Assembly: GCA_002425685.1 (NCBI GenBank)
Contig: DIMS01000077.1
Span: 1-59,772, forward strand
Direction: 5' to 3'
Length of the DNA: 59,772 nucleotides
From: Synergistaceae bacterium UBA5560
GTDB lineage: Bacteria; Synergistota; Synergistia; Synergistales; Aminiphilaceae
Below, piece after piece: positions 26,203 through 33,954 of this stretch. Within the stretch, counting starts at the first letter, position 1. Each line of letters begins with the position of its first letter. A program made the position numbers and the translations under genes. Under the pieces are notes generated by a model. It was given only the letters and a program-made list of their open reading frames with translations, was not told the origin of the DNA and made no database searches.

Positions 26203-28029
26203 GTGCCGCTCATCGCCGGTATCGACATCGGAAACGCCACAACGGAAGTCGCCCTCGCCAGGGTGGAAGGAAGGGACGTCTCCTTCCTTTCCTCCGCCCT
26301 GGCGCCCACTTCGGGCATCAAGGGAACGCTGCAGAACGTGGCCGGATTGCGGCGAGCCCTCGGTCTCGCGCTGGAGCGTGCGGGATTCGCACGGGACGAT
26401 TTTCGCAAGGTCGACCGGATCCGTCTCAACAAGGCCGCGCCCGTCATCGGGGACGTGGCCATGGAGACAGTGACGGAGACAATCATCACCGAATCCACCA
26501 TGATCGGCCACAACCCCTCCACGCCGGGCGGCATCGGCGTGGGCGTGGGGGTCACCACCACCTTTGAACGCCTCAAAGAGGTTCGTTCCGGTGACGCGGT
26601 GGTCCCCGTCATTCCCGCTTCGGTTGATTACGAGCACGCCGCCGCAGGAGTGGCGGACGCCATGAACCGCGGCGTCAACGTGGCCGCCATCATCTGCCAG
26701 GCCGACGACGGCGTTCTCATCGCCAACCGGCTTCCCCGTCCCGTTCCCATCGTGGACGAGGTGAGTTCGGTGGACCGCGTGCCTCTGGGCATGCGCTGCT
26801 GCGTCGAGGTGGCTCCTCCGGGACGGGTGGTGGAACTGCTCGCCAACCCCTACGACATCGCCACGATTTTCGACCTCTCCCCGGAGGAGACGCGCCAGAT
26901 CGTTCCCGTGGCTCGCGCCCTCGTGGGGAACCGCTCCGCCGTGGTGATCAGGACTCCTCTCGGAGAAGTGAAAGAGCGCCGTATTCCCGCGGGGGAACTC
27001 TACATTCTCGGCCCCTCGGGGAAACGCATCGTCAACGTCGAGGAAGGCGCCGAGGCCATTATGGACATGGTGAAGGCCTGTCAGCCCGTGGAAAACATCT
27101 TCGGCCAGCCCGGGACAAACGTGGGAGGCATGATGGAGCGGGTCCGCAAGACCATGTCCAATCTCACGGACATCGCCCTGAGCGACATCTACATCCGGGA
27201 TCTTCTCGCCGTGGACACCCTCGTCCCCCAGAAGGTCGTGGGAGGCGTGGCGGGAGAATTTTCCCTGGAGTCCGGCGTAGCCCTGGCGGTGATGGTGAAG
27301 ACCGAGGAACTGCCCATGCAGAAACTCGCCAAGGCCGTCGAGGCGGATCTCGGCGTCACCGTGGAGATCGGCGGCGTCGAGGCCGATATGGCCATCCGGG
27401 GTGCCCTCACCACGCCGGGGACAAAATGCCCCGTGGCAATCCTCGATCTCGGCGCGGGAAGCAGCGACGCCTCCTTCATGCGCCAGGACGGGACGGTGGA
27501 ACTCATCCACCTCGCCGGAGCCGGGAACATGGTGAACACCATCATCATGAGTGAACTGGGTATCGACGACTTCGACCTGGCGGAATCCATCAAGCGTTAT
27601 CCCCTCTGCAAGGTGGAGAGCGTCTTTCACATCCGCCAGGAGGACGGAACGGTGCGCTTCTTCGACAAACCACTGGATCCCGAGGTGTTCGGCCGGGTGG
27701 CACTCATCCACGAAAACGACATGCTCCAGCCCATCCGTCTGAACGTCACGCTCGAACAGGTCCGCAACATCCGCCGCAAGGCGAAGCAGGAAGTTTTCGT
27801 CACCAACGCGGTGCGCGCCCTCGAACAGGTGGCGCCCGCCCACAACGTGCGACTCATCGACTACGTGGTTCTCGTCGGCGGCTCCGCCGTGGACTTCGAG
27901 GTCCCCACCATGATCACCGAACGGCTCTCCCGGTGGGGCGTCGTGGCGGGAAAGGGCAACATCCGCGGCAAGGAAGGCCCGAGAAACGCCGTGGCCACGG
28001 GGCTCGTGCTCTCCGCGACGGGGGCATAG
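26203..28029 (+). CDS. pduG: Diol dehydratase reactivase large subunit (DdrA-like)
   Basis: The 608-aa ATPase swaps damaged cobalamin out of the inactivated dehydratase. The fold is the Hsp70/actin type: N-terminal LIAGIDIGNATTEVALARVE, PSTPGGIGVGVGVTTTFERL, AVLDLG-type phosphate loop in VAILDLGAGSSDASFMRQDG, and IDYVVLVGGSAVDFEVPTMI near the end. Length and order match DdrA/PduG. The GTG start at 26203 follows ACGGGGAAAGGG. Confidence 0.95.
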   Translation: MPLIAGIDIGNATTEVALARVEGRDVSFLSSALAPTSGIKGTLQNVAGLRRALGLALERAGFARDDFRKVDRIRLNKAAPVIGDVAMETVTETIITESTMIGHNPSTPGGIGVGVGVTTTFERLKEVRSGDAVVPVIPASVDYEHAAAGVADAMNRGVNVAAIICQADDGVLIANRLPRPVPIVDEVSSVDRVPLGMRCCVEVAPPGRVVELLANPYDIATIFDLSPEETRQIVPVARALVGNRSAVVIRTPLGEVKERRIPAGELYILGPSGKRIVNVEEGAEAIMDMVKACQPVENIFGQPGTNVGGMMERVRKTMSNLTDIALSDIYIRDLLAVDTLVPQKVVGGVAGEFSLESGVALAVMVKTEELPMQKLAKAVEADLGVTVEIGGVEADMAIRGALTTPGTKCPVAILDLGAGSSDASFMRQDGTVELIHLAGAGNMVNTIIMSELGIDDFDLAESIKRYPLCKVESVFHIRQEDGTVRFFDKPLDPEVFGRVALIHENDMLQPIRLNVTLEQVRNIRRKAKQEVFVTNAVRALEQVAPAHNVRLIDYVVLVGGSAVDFEVPTMITERLSRWGVVAGKGNIRGKEGPRNAVATGLVLSATGA

Positions 28030-28033
28030 GACC

Positions 28034-28651
28034 ATGGCATCCTGGTGCGGACACATCGGCGAAAGCCCTAGTGAACGCCCTGCGGTAATGCTTCTCTTCT
28101 CTCCTTCACTCGACCCCGGCATTGCCGTCACGGTCGGAGCGGGCAGCGAAGAGGAAGGAGTTCCTCTCGTGTGGGATACCATGGAAGGAGCGGCGGAGGA
28201 GATTTCCAGACAAGCCGCTCTCCGCTCCCGCCTCGAAGTCGGGGTGGGCATCACCTCCGACGCATGCACAATCACGCTGGTGAAACACACGCAAGGACCG
28301 TACATTCTCCGGCAGGGTCCGGGCGCCTTCGGATCCTCGGAGAAAACAGCCCTGAAAAAAACACTCCGCTGGCTGGGAGGCGCGGCGGCCTGCCTCGCGA
28401 AAGGGCAGCCTCTTCCGGACGAACGAAAGGAAGAGATCCTTCCACATTCTGCGGAGACAGAGACCCGAAAAACGACAGCGGCAATCGAACGGAAAAAACC
28501 GCTCCAAGGCAATCCTTTTCCACAGGACCTCCTCCGCCGGAATGCTGCCGGCGACGATGCCGGACAACAGGAAACATCCGATCCCTCCGAGGACGAGATG
28601 GTCCGGCGCTTGGTCGCACTGGTGCTCGAGACCCTGGGCAAGGCTCCCTAG
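28034..28651 (+). CDS. pduH: Diol dehydratase reactivase small subunit with C-terminal targeting-like helix
   Basis: Residues 15-125 match the DdrB/PduH small subunit (AVTVGAGSEEEGVPLVWDTM, RSRLEVGVGITSDACTITLV, KHTQGPYILR), which mimics the dehydratase beta subunit in the reactivase. At 205 aa it is about 80 residues longer than usual. The extra part is a hydrophilic linker (about 130-185) ending in DEMVRRLVALVLETLGKAP, an amphipathic helix like the encapsulation peptides in this operon but at the C-terminus. The start at 28034 has only a weak AGGA leader, 4 nt after pduG. Confidence 0.88.
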   Translation: MASWCGHIGESPSERPAVMLLFSPSLDPGIAVTVGAGSEEEGVPLVWDTMEGAAEEISRQAALRSRLEVGVGITSDACTITLVKHTQGPYILRQGPGAFGSSEKTALKKTLRWLGGAAACLAKGQPLPDERKEEILPHSAETETRKTTAAIERKKPLQGNPFPQDLLRRNAAGDDAGQQETSDPSEDEMVRRLVALVLETLGKAP

Positions 28652-28694
28652 AGGTCTTCGTCCGCAGGAGGCAGGAGAGGAGGAGTGAGCAGGC

Positions 28695-29408
28695 ATGAGT
28701 GAACTGCACGTACGAACAGCCCTCGGCTTCATTGAGGTCGTCGGTCTCGCCGCCGCGGTTGCGGCTGCCGACGCAGCTCTCAAGGCGGCGAACGTGAGCC
28801 TTGTGGGGCGCGAGATCTCCAAGGGATACGGCTATGTGACGGTGAAGATCGCCGGCGACGTGGGCGCCGTGAAAGCCGCTCTCGCCGCGGCGAAGGCCGT
28901 GTCGGAAAAGGTGAGCAAGGTCTGGTCCGTGGACGTGATCCCTCGTCCCGCCCCCGCCGTCGGTCCCGTGCTCACCTTCAACAGGGAAACCCAGGGCGCC
29001 TCCGAGTGGGTTGCGGCACACGCCCCCCGGGAGACGTTCTCCACCGCGCCGGAGAAAGAAGAAAAAAAAAGCCCTTTCGTTCCCCCGTCTCCGTCCGAAG
29101 AACGGCCCTCCGTCGCAGAGACCGAAGAGGCCGTTCCGGCTCCACAGGGAGACGGGAAAGGACTTCCGGAACGGACGTCGGTCGTGGAGCCGGAACAGCA
29201 ACCTTCCGCCCCTTCGGAGACGCCGGAGGAAGGCGCGGATGGGGATGGACAGGACGACGTGCGCGAGGAACCGGACTCTTCCGCTCCTCCTCGTGGGGAA
29301 GACACGGTTGAGATTTCCGAGGCACCGGTAAAACCCGTCCAGTCCGAGAGCACTCGGGAGACAGCGCGGCGGAGCAAGAAACAACGGGAGGGCAAGCGCA
29401 ACCGATAG
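28695..29408 (+). CDS. BMC-domain shell protein with long charged disordered tail (PduK-like position)
   Basis: Residues 1-95 are a BMC-H domain (ALGFIEVVGLAAAVAAADAA, KAANVSLVGREISKGYGYVT, KIAGDVGAVKAALAAAKAVS). The remaining 140 residues are low-complexity: rich in Glu, Pro, Ser and Asp, ending in a basic stretch (ARRSKKQREGKRNR). PduK in enterobacteria is also a BMC domain with an extension and sits at this place, but the PduK extension carries a metal-binding Cys motif, and there is no cysteine here. The tail could recruit partners or nucleic acid; that is speculation. Ribosome site: GAGGAGGAG. Confidence 0.85.
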   Translation: MSELHVRTALGFIEVVGLAAAVAAADAALKAANVSLVGREISKGYGYVTVKIAGDVGAVKAALAAAKAVSEKVSKVWSVDVIPRPAPAVGPVLTFNRETQGASEWVAAHAPRETFSTAPEKEEKKSPFVPPSPSEERPSVAETEEAVPAPQGDGKGLPERTSVVEPEQQPSAPSETPEEGADGDGQDDVREEPDSSAPPRGEDTVEISEAPVKPVQSESTRETARRSKKQREGKRNR

Positions 29409-29536
29409 GAATTCTTCCCTTCGGGGCATTCCTTTCCGCAGGCAACACGCAGCAATGAAGACAGGGACATCTATCGGCCTCTCCGAAGTGCGTCGGAAGA
29501 GGCGACAATGCGGTAAACACCTAAGGAGGCGCGAAA

Positions 29537-29851
29537 ATGACCCAGGAAGCGCTCGGAATGATCGAAACACGCGGACTGGTGGGCTCCGTGGAGGCAGCGG
29601 ACGCCATGGTCAAGGCGGCCAACGTGACCCTCGTGGGACAGCGGCTCACCGGTGGCGGACTGGTCACCGTCATGGTCCGCGGTGACGTGGGCGCCGTGAA
29701 GGCCGCCGTGGACGCCGGAACCGCCGCGGCATCCCGCGTCGGCGAAGTGGTCTCCACCCACGTGATCGCCCGTCCCCACGGGGAGATCGAGGGAATTCTC
29801 CCCTCCCCCGAGGGAACGCAGACCGAACAGATCGAAATCTGCAAGGATTAG
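29537..29851 (+). CDS. pduJ: Hexameric BMC shell protein (PduJ-type)
   Basis: A 104-aa BMC-H paralogue of PduA: ALGMIETRGLVGSVEAADAM, KAANVTLVGQRLTGGGLVTV and VRGDVGAVKAAVDAGTAAAS. It has a 12-residue C-terminal extension (EGTQTEQIEICKD) beyond PduA. It has its own strong CTAAGGAGGCG leader after a 128-nt gap, consistent with high expression of the main facet protein. Confidence 0.94.
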   Translation: MTQEALGMIETRGLVGSVEAADAMVKAANVTLVGQRLTGGGLVTVMVRGDVGAVKAAVDAGTAAASRVGEVVSTHVIARPHGEIEGILPSPEGTQTEQIEICKD

Positions 29852-29860
29852 GACGCCATC

Positions 29861-30529
29861 ATGGAGCTGGAACGATCCCTCGTCGAACGCGTGACCCGGA
29901 AGGTCATCGAAGCCCTTGACGGGAATCCGGCAACGTCCCTTGAGACGACGTCCTCCTGTCCGGGGTATGTCGTGGCGGGCGTGAGCAATCGCCATGTCCA
30001 CCTCTCGCCGGAGCACGTGGAGATTCTTTTCGGAAAGGGATACCGGCTCACCATCCTGCGGGACCTCCGCCAACCCGGACAGTACGCCTGCAAGGAGACG
30101 CTTCACGTGGTCACCTGGGGAGGCGTTCTCGAAAACGTGCGCATCCTCGGCCCCGAGAGGAAGAGCAGTCAATTCGAACTCTCCCTCTCGGACGCCAGAA
30201 AACTCCGCATCGACCCGCCTCTCGCCAAGAGCGGGAGCAAGGCCGCGTGCCCTTCGGTCCTTCTCGTCGGCCCAAAGGGAAGTGTTGTTCTCGACTCGGG
30301 CATCGGTCTCGCCTGGAGACATGTCCATCTTTCCCTGCCGGAAGCGCAGGCATTGGGCCTGAAGGACGGCGACGAAACGGACGTGGAGGTAGGAGGCGAA
30401 CGGGGCATCGTGTTCCGCAAGGTATGGGTTCGGGTGCACGAGAGCTTCCTGAGCGAATTTCACGTGGACGTGGACGAGGCCAACGCCTGCGGCCTCAAGA
30501 CGGGGGATCTGGTGCGGCTATGTCTGTGA
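29861..30529 (+). CDS. pduL: Phosphate propanoyltransferase
   Basis: Converts acyl-CoA plus phosphate to acyl phosphate, recycling CoA inside the compartment. The 222-aa product has the two PduL beta-barrel repeats with their zinc-binding histidines: AGVSNRHVHLSPEHVEILFG, GLAWRHVHLSLPEAQALGL and EFHVDVDEANACGL. The N-terminal MELERSLVERVTRKVIEALD is an encapsulation-type helix. It starts 10 nt after the BMC-H gene and its 3' end overlaps the next start by 10 nt. Confidence 0.96.
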   Translation: MELERSLVERVTRKVIEALDGNPATSLETTSSCPGYVVAGVSNRHVHLSPEHVEILFGKGYRLTILRDLRQPGQYACKETLHVVTWGGVLENVRILGPERKSSQFELSLSDARKLRIDPPLAKSGSKAACPSVLLVGPKGSVVLDSGIGLAWRHVHLSLPEAQALGLKDGDETDVEVGGERGIVFRKVWVRVHESFLSEFHVDVDEANACGLKTGDLVRLCL

Positions 30530-31620
30530 ACCGATCCGCCGGCGGCTTCATCTCTTCTTCCGTCATCGCCCGCCCCGGCGAGGATCTCGAGCGGATTCTC
30601 CCCTCTTTCGGAGACGGCAGGCGCATCGCCCCCGCTCCGGAACCGGAAGGAAAGGGTCTCATTTTTTGCGACCGTTCCGGAGGAAACAAGAATTCTTCCG
30701 CCGCAACAGGGAGCGCACAGATCGCGGAGGCGGTGTTTGGAGCCTGCCCGGAGACTGTACCGCTCCCCTACGACGAACAGTTTGTGGAACACCTGCTGGC
30801 CCCCCTCGACGAGGCACTGTTCCGGGAAGAACCTCTGACATCCTGGAAAAAACTGTACCTCGGCTTCGATCTGGGCACGACGAACCTGGTCCTTGTGGCC
30901 CTCAACGAGGAAGGACAGCCGGTCTCGGCGGTCCTCGAATCCTCCCGTTCGTCCATCCGCGACGGCGTGGTGGTGGATTACATGGCGGCCATAACGGGCA
31001 TGCGCTCCTGCCTCGAACGCCTTCAGCACCGACTTGGCAGGGCCGTCACCGGCATCGGTGCCGCGGCCTATCCTCCGGGCATCTCGGAGCGGACCGCGAA
31101 GGTCTGCGCCAACATCGTGGAATCCCTCGGCTTCGACTGCAAGGGGCTTTACGAGGAGCCCACCGCTGCGGCTGCCGCTTTGGGGACTTCCGAGGGGGCC
31201 ATCGTCGACATCGGCGGCGGCACCACGGGCATCTCGGTCCTTCGGGAGGGCAAAGTGATCTACACCGCAGACGAGCCCACGGGGGGCACGCACATGACGC
31301 TGGTCCTGTCGGGCGCACTGGGACTCGACTTTGACGCCGCGGAGACGCTCAAACGAAACAAGGCCGAGCAGATCCGCCTCGTGCCCATGCTCAAGCCCGT
31401 CCTCGAAAAAATGGCCACCATCGTGCGCCATCATCTCGATGTGAGCGGCTTCTACGGAAAGGTACCCGTTCTTCTCGTGGGAGGAGGCGCGGCCTTTCCC
31501 GGCGCGGAGGCCATCATGGAGCGCATCATCGAGCAGCCCGTGACACTGGCACCGCATCCACTGCTGGTGACCCCCGCGGGGATCGCCAGAAACCTCTGGA
31601 GGGAACAGCATGGCTGTTGA
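30520..31620 (+). CDS. eutJ: EutJ-like Hsp70/actin-fold chaperone
   Basis: The 366-aa product has from residue 105 the EutJ-type ATPase: LYLGFDLGTTNLVLVALNEE, RDGVVVDYMAAITGMRSCLE, GLYEEPTAAAAALGTSEGAI, VDIGGGTTGISVLREGKVIY and VLLVGGGAAFPGAEAIMERI. EutJ is of unproven function, proposed to be a chaperone in microcompartment or B12-enzyme assembly. The first 100 residues are an extension; residues 14-29 (SVIARPGEDLERILPS) resemble the BMC-H C-terminus in the same operon (THVIARPHGEIEGILPS). The start lies inside the pduL 3' end. Confidence 0.85.
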   Translation: MSVNRSAGGFISSSVIARPGEDLERILPSFGDGRRIAPAPEPEGKGLIFCDRSGGNKNSSAATGSAQIAEAVFGACPETVPLPYDEQFVEHLLAPLDEALFREEPLTSWKKLYLGFDLGTTNLVLVALNEEGQPVSAVLESSRSSIRDGVVVDYMAAITGMRSCLERLQHRLGRAVTGIGAAAYPPGISERTAKVCANIVESLGFDCKGLYEEPTAAAAALGTSEGAIVDIGGGTTGISVLREGKVIYTADEPTGGTHMTLVLSGALGLDFDAAETLKRNKAEQIRLVPMLKPVLEKMATIVRHHLDVSGFYGKVPVLLVGGGAAFPGAEAIMERIIEQPVTLAPHPLLVTPAGIARNLWREQHGC

Positions 31621-32347
31621 CGTGGACACCCTCGTCGAGTTGGTGCTGCAACGACTCCTTCGTCCTCGGGTGGGACTTCTCTGGTGGAACGAGACACTTC
31701 CGTCCACCCGGATGCCCGAGGAAGAGATCGTCTGGATCCACTATCTGGGCACGAAATGCCTTCCCAGAGAGTCGGTCCGCCCCTGCACTCCCCTGGCGAT
31801 GCTCGACACTCCGGAGGAAGAGGCGAAGACGCTCACGCTCCTCGCCATTCCAAGGTGCCGGCCGAGCCTGCTTCAGGAACTGGTCACGGGCATTCCCGCG
31901 TCGCCCGAGGCCCGCCTTGTTGCGGGGTGCCTCGCCCGGGGGATTTCCGTCGTGGCCGACACGAACCACCTCGCCTCGTGGCACTCCTGGAAGGGCGCCC
32001 TGGGAACGCGGCTCCGCAACGCCTTCGACGAACTGGAATCCTTCGGAATGATCCTGGTCGGACGGGAGGCCCAAGCCGCTTCTCCGGACGAATTCTGTGG
32101 AGCACCGGTAAATGTGGTTTCACAAACGGCAGCAACAGCGGTGATGGCGGGAACGAGACCCTCCGCCGGCCCGGATGACCTTCTCCGGCAGCGAAAGGAC
32201 GGTCCCTTCTGGATCACCTGGAAAGAACTCGCTGGACATGTGGAAGGCAAAACCTTCCTGACACTTCCTCCGGGAGCACGACTCACCGCGGAAGCGGCGG
32301 ATCGCCTGGCGGCCCTTCGTATCGCAGTGCACAGGGAGGAGGCATAA
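31610..32347 (+). CDS. Microcompartment-associated protein of uncertain family (PduM position)
   Basis: The 245-aa product occupies the slot between pduL and pduN where pduM lies in enterobacteria. It starts with an amphipathic helix (MAVDVDTLVELVLQRLLRPR), as PduM does. The C-terminus (WKELAGHVEGKTFLTLPPGA followed by RLTAEAADRLAAL) resembles the 'gate' tail seen in several Eut/Pdu proteins. The middle (ASPEARLVAGCLARGISVVA) is weakly like PduM but about 80 residues longer. I do not assign an activity. It overlaps the upstream gene by 11 nt. Confidence 0.6.
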   Translation: MAVDVDTLVELVLQRLLRPRVGLLWWNETLPSTRMPEEEIVWIHYLGTKCLPRESVRPCTPLAMLDTPEEEAKTLTLLAIPRCRPSLLQELVTGIPASPEARLVAGCLARGISVVADTNHLASWHSWKGALGTRLRNAFDELESFGMILVGREAQAASPDEFCGAPVNVVSQTAATAVMAGTRPSAGPDDLLRQRKDGPFWITWKELAGHVEGKTFLTLPPGARLTAEAADRLAALRIAVHREEA

Positions 32348-32351
32348 TCCC

Positions 32352-32672
32352 ATGGTCATGACATACCAGCTCATCCTCTCCCCTTCCGAGACAACGAAAA
32401 AAATGCTGCTGCGCCGCATGGGCTTTCGGGAGGAAGAGGGCAAAGAACTGCTGCGGAACGGCTCTTCCCCCTGGGGTGCCGTCCTCCTGGTTCAGGGAGG
32501 AGTGGCGGAAATATTTGCCGCCGTCGATCTGGGCACGAAAGCGGCCCCGGTGACGGCGCGGGAAGTCTGGGGAAACTGTCCGCAGCACATCAACACAGTG
32601 GCTTTCATCGGAGCGGTGGCGGACATCCGCACCTGTCTCCAGGCTTTGCAGAGCGGGGGGTTGGTGAAATGA
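32352..32672 (+). CDS. Small BMC-like protein with divergent sequence
   Basis: A 106-aa protein with GAVLLVQGGVAEIFAAVDLG, then TKAAPVTAREVWGNCPQH and INTVAFIGAVADIRTCLQAL. The strand-helix-strand order and the GAV-ADIRT end resemble a BMC domain, but the usual KAANV and GDVGAV signatures are altered and a 35-residue charged N-terminus precedes it. A shell or shell-adapter role is inferred from position (4 nt after the previous gene; overlaps pduN by 4 nt). GGGAGGAGG leader. Confidence 0.6.
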   Translation: MVMTYQLILSPSETTKKMLLRRMGFREEEGKELLRNGSSPWGAVLLVQGGVAEIFAAVDLGTKAAPVTAREVWGNCPQHINTVAFIGAVADIRTCLQALQSGGLVK

Positions 32673-32968
32673 AACTCGGGAAGATTGTCGGCTCCGTCGT
32701 TGCAACCCGCAAGGACGACCGCCTCGTGGGGCACAAGCTCCTCGTGGTACAGCTTCTCATGCCCGGAAGAGAAGGATACCGCCCCGGCAAGGACGAGGGC
32801 GGTTTTTCCGTCGCCGTCGATCTCGCAGGATCCGGAACGGGAGATACGGTGCTCCTCTGCACGGGCAGCTCCGCCCGAACCGCCTCGGGAGACCCCGCGT
32901 CCCCCATCGACATGGCCGTCGTGGGCATCGTGGACACGGTGGACGTGGACCATCGAGAGGTGCTCTGA
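32669..32968 (+). CDS. pduN: Pentameric vertex protein (EutN/CcmL family)
   Basis: The 99-aa product MKLGKIVGSVVATRKDDRLV ... GHKLLVVQLL ... GDTVLLCTGSSART ... PIDMAVVGIVDTVDVD is the standard EutN/CcmL beta barrel that caps microcompartment vertices as a pentamer. Its start overlaps the preceding stop (ATGA). Confidence 0.96.
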   Translation: MKLGKIVGSVVATRKDDRLVGHKLLVVQLLMPGREGYRPGKDEGGFSVAVDLAGSGTGDTVLLCTGSSARTASGDPASPIDMAVVGIVDTVDVDHREVL

Positions 32969-32969
32969 C

Positions 32970-33926
32970 ATGGGCCGGGTCACGACACGAACCGGAGACG
33001 GCGGCACGACCCGCCTCTGGGACGGAACTCCCGTTCCCAAGGACGATCCGAGAATCCGCCTGAACGGCGCCCTGGACGAGACGACTTCCGCCCTCGGCCT
33101 CGCGAGAGGGCTGGCACCGCTGTCCCTCAAAGAAGATCTGGAACGCCTCCAGCGCGAAATTTCCGGCCTCATGGCCTACGTGGCGCGGGGCAAAAAGGAC
33201 GCGACCGTTCCCGACGCGGCGGGGCTGGAATCGTGGATCGAGCGCCTTCTCGCGGCCTATCCCGTTCCCGACGAATTTCTCTTTCCCGGGGACACTGCCG
33301 TGGGTGGTGCCCTGCATCTGGCACGCGCTCTCTCCAGGCGGGCGGAGCGGGATGCCCTTCCTCTTTCCAGAGAGGGCATTCTTGCCCCCGAAGCCATGCG
33401 TTATCTCAATCGGCTCTCGGACATGCTCTTCGTTCTTGCCGTGGCGGCGGACAGGGAGGCAATGGTGGAACGCATCACGAAAAACGTGCTGAAAACGGTC
33501 TCCCGGGAAAACGGCTCCCGCAGCTCTCTCTCCCGAGAGAATGCCAAGCGGCTCCTCGCCGTCATGGAACTCGCGGCGGAACAGATGGGAGTCCCCATGG
33601 TCCTCGCCGTCTGCGACGGCGCAGGAGACCCCGTGGCCTTTCTCCGCATGGACGGCGCGCTTCCCATCAGCCTCATCCTGGCTTCGAAAAAAGCCCGCAC
33701 GGCGGCACGGCTCCGCATGACCACCGCCCAGTTAACCTCTCTCGTGCAACCCGGTGCGATGCTCTACGGCCTCACGGGTGATCCGGACATCGTTGCCTTC
33801 GGTGGGGGAATCCCACTCCGCCGGGGGGACGAGGTCTGCGGCGGCGTGGGCGTCTCCGGGGGATCGGTCGAACAGGACATTGCCATCGCCGAGGCGGCTC
33901 TTGCCGCCTGGAATGAGAACGAATGA
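32970..33926 (+). CDS. pduO: PduO-type ATP:cob(I)alamin adenosyltransferase with C-terminal HbpS/GlcG domain
   Basis: The 318-aa product makes adenosylcobalamin for the dehydratase. Residues 1-180 are the PduO adenosyltransferase domain: VTTRTGDGGTTRLWDG (ATP site), RIRLNGALDETTSALGLARG and RYLNRLSDMLFVLA. Residues 185-318 are a GlcG/HbpS-like (DUF336) haem/cobalamin-binding domain: AVCDGAGDPVAFLRMDGALP and VAFGGGIPLRRGDEVCGGVG. This two-domain order is that of enterobacterial PduO. It begins 1 nt after pduN. Confidence 0.95.
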   Translation: MGRVTTRTGDGGTTRLWDGTPVPKDDPRIRLNGALDETTSALGLARGLAPLSLKEDLERLQREISGLMAYVARGKKDATVPDAAGLESWIERLLAAYPVPDEFLFPGDTAVGGALHLARALSRRAERDALPLSREGILAPEAMRYLNRLSDMLFVLAVAADREAMVERITKNVLKTVSRENGSRSSLSRENAKRLLAVMELAAEQMGVPMVLAVCDGAGDPVAFLRMDGALPISLILASKKARTAARLRMTTAQLTSLVQPGAMLYGLTGDPDIVAFGGGIPLRRGDEVCGGVGVSGGSVEQDIAIAEAALAAWNENE

Positions 33927-33954
33927 CAACGGGGAAGACCCGGAGGTGATTTCC

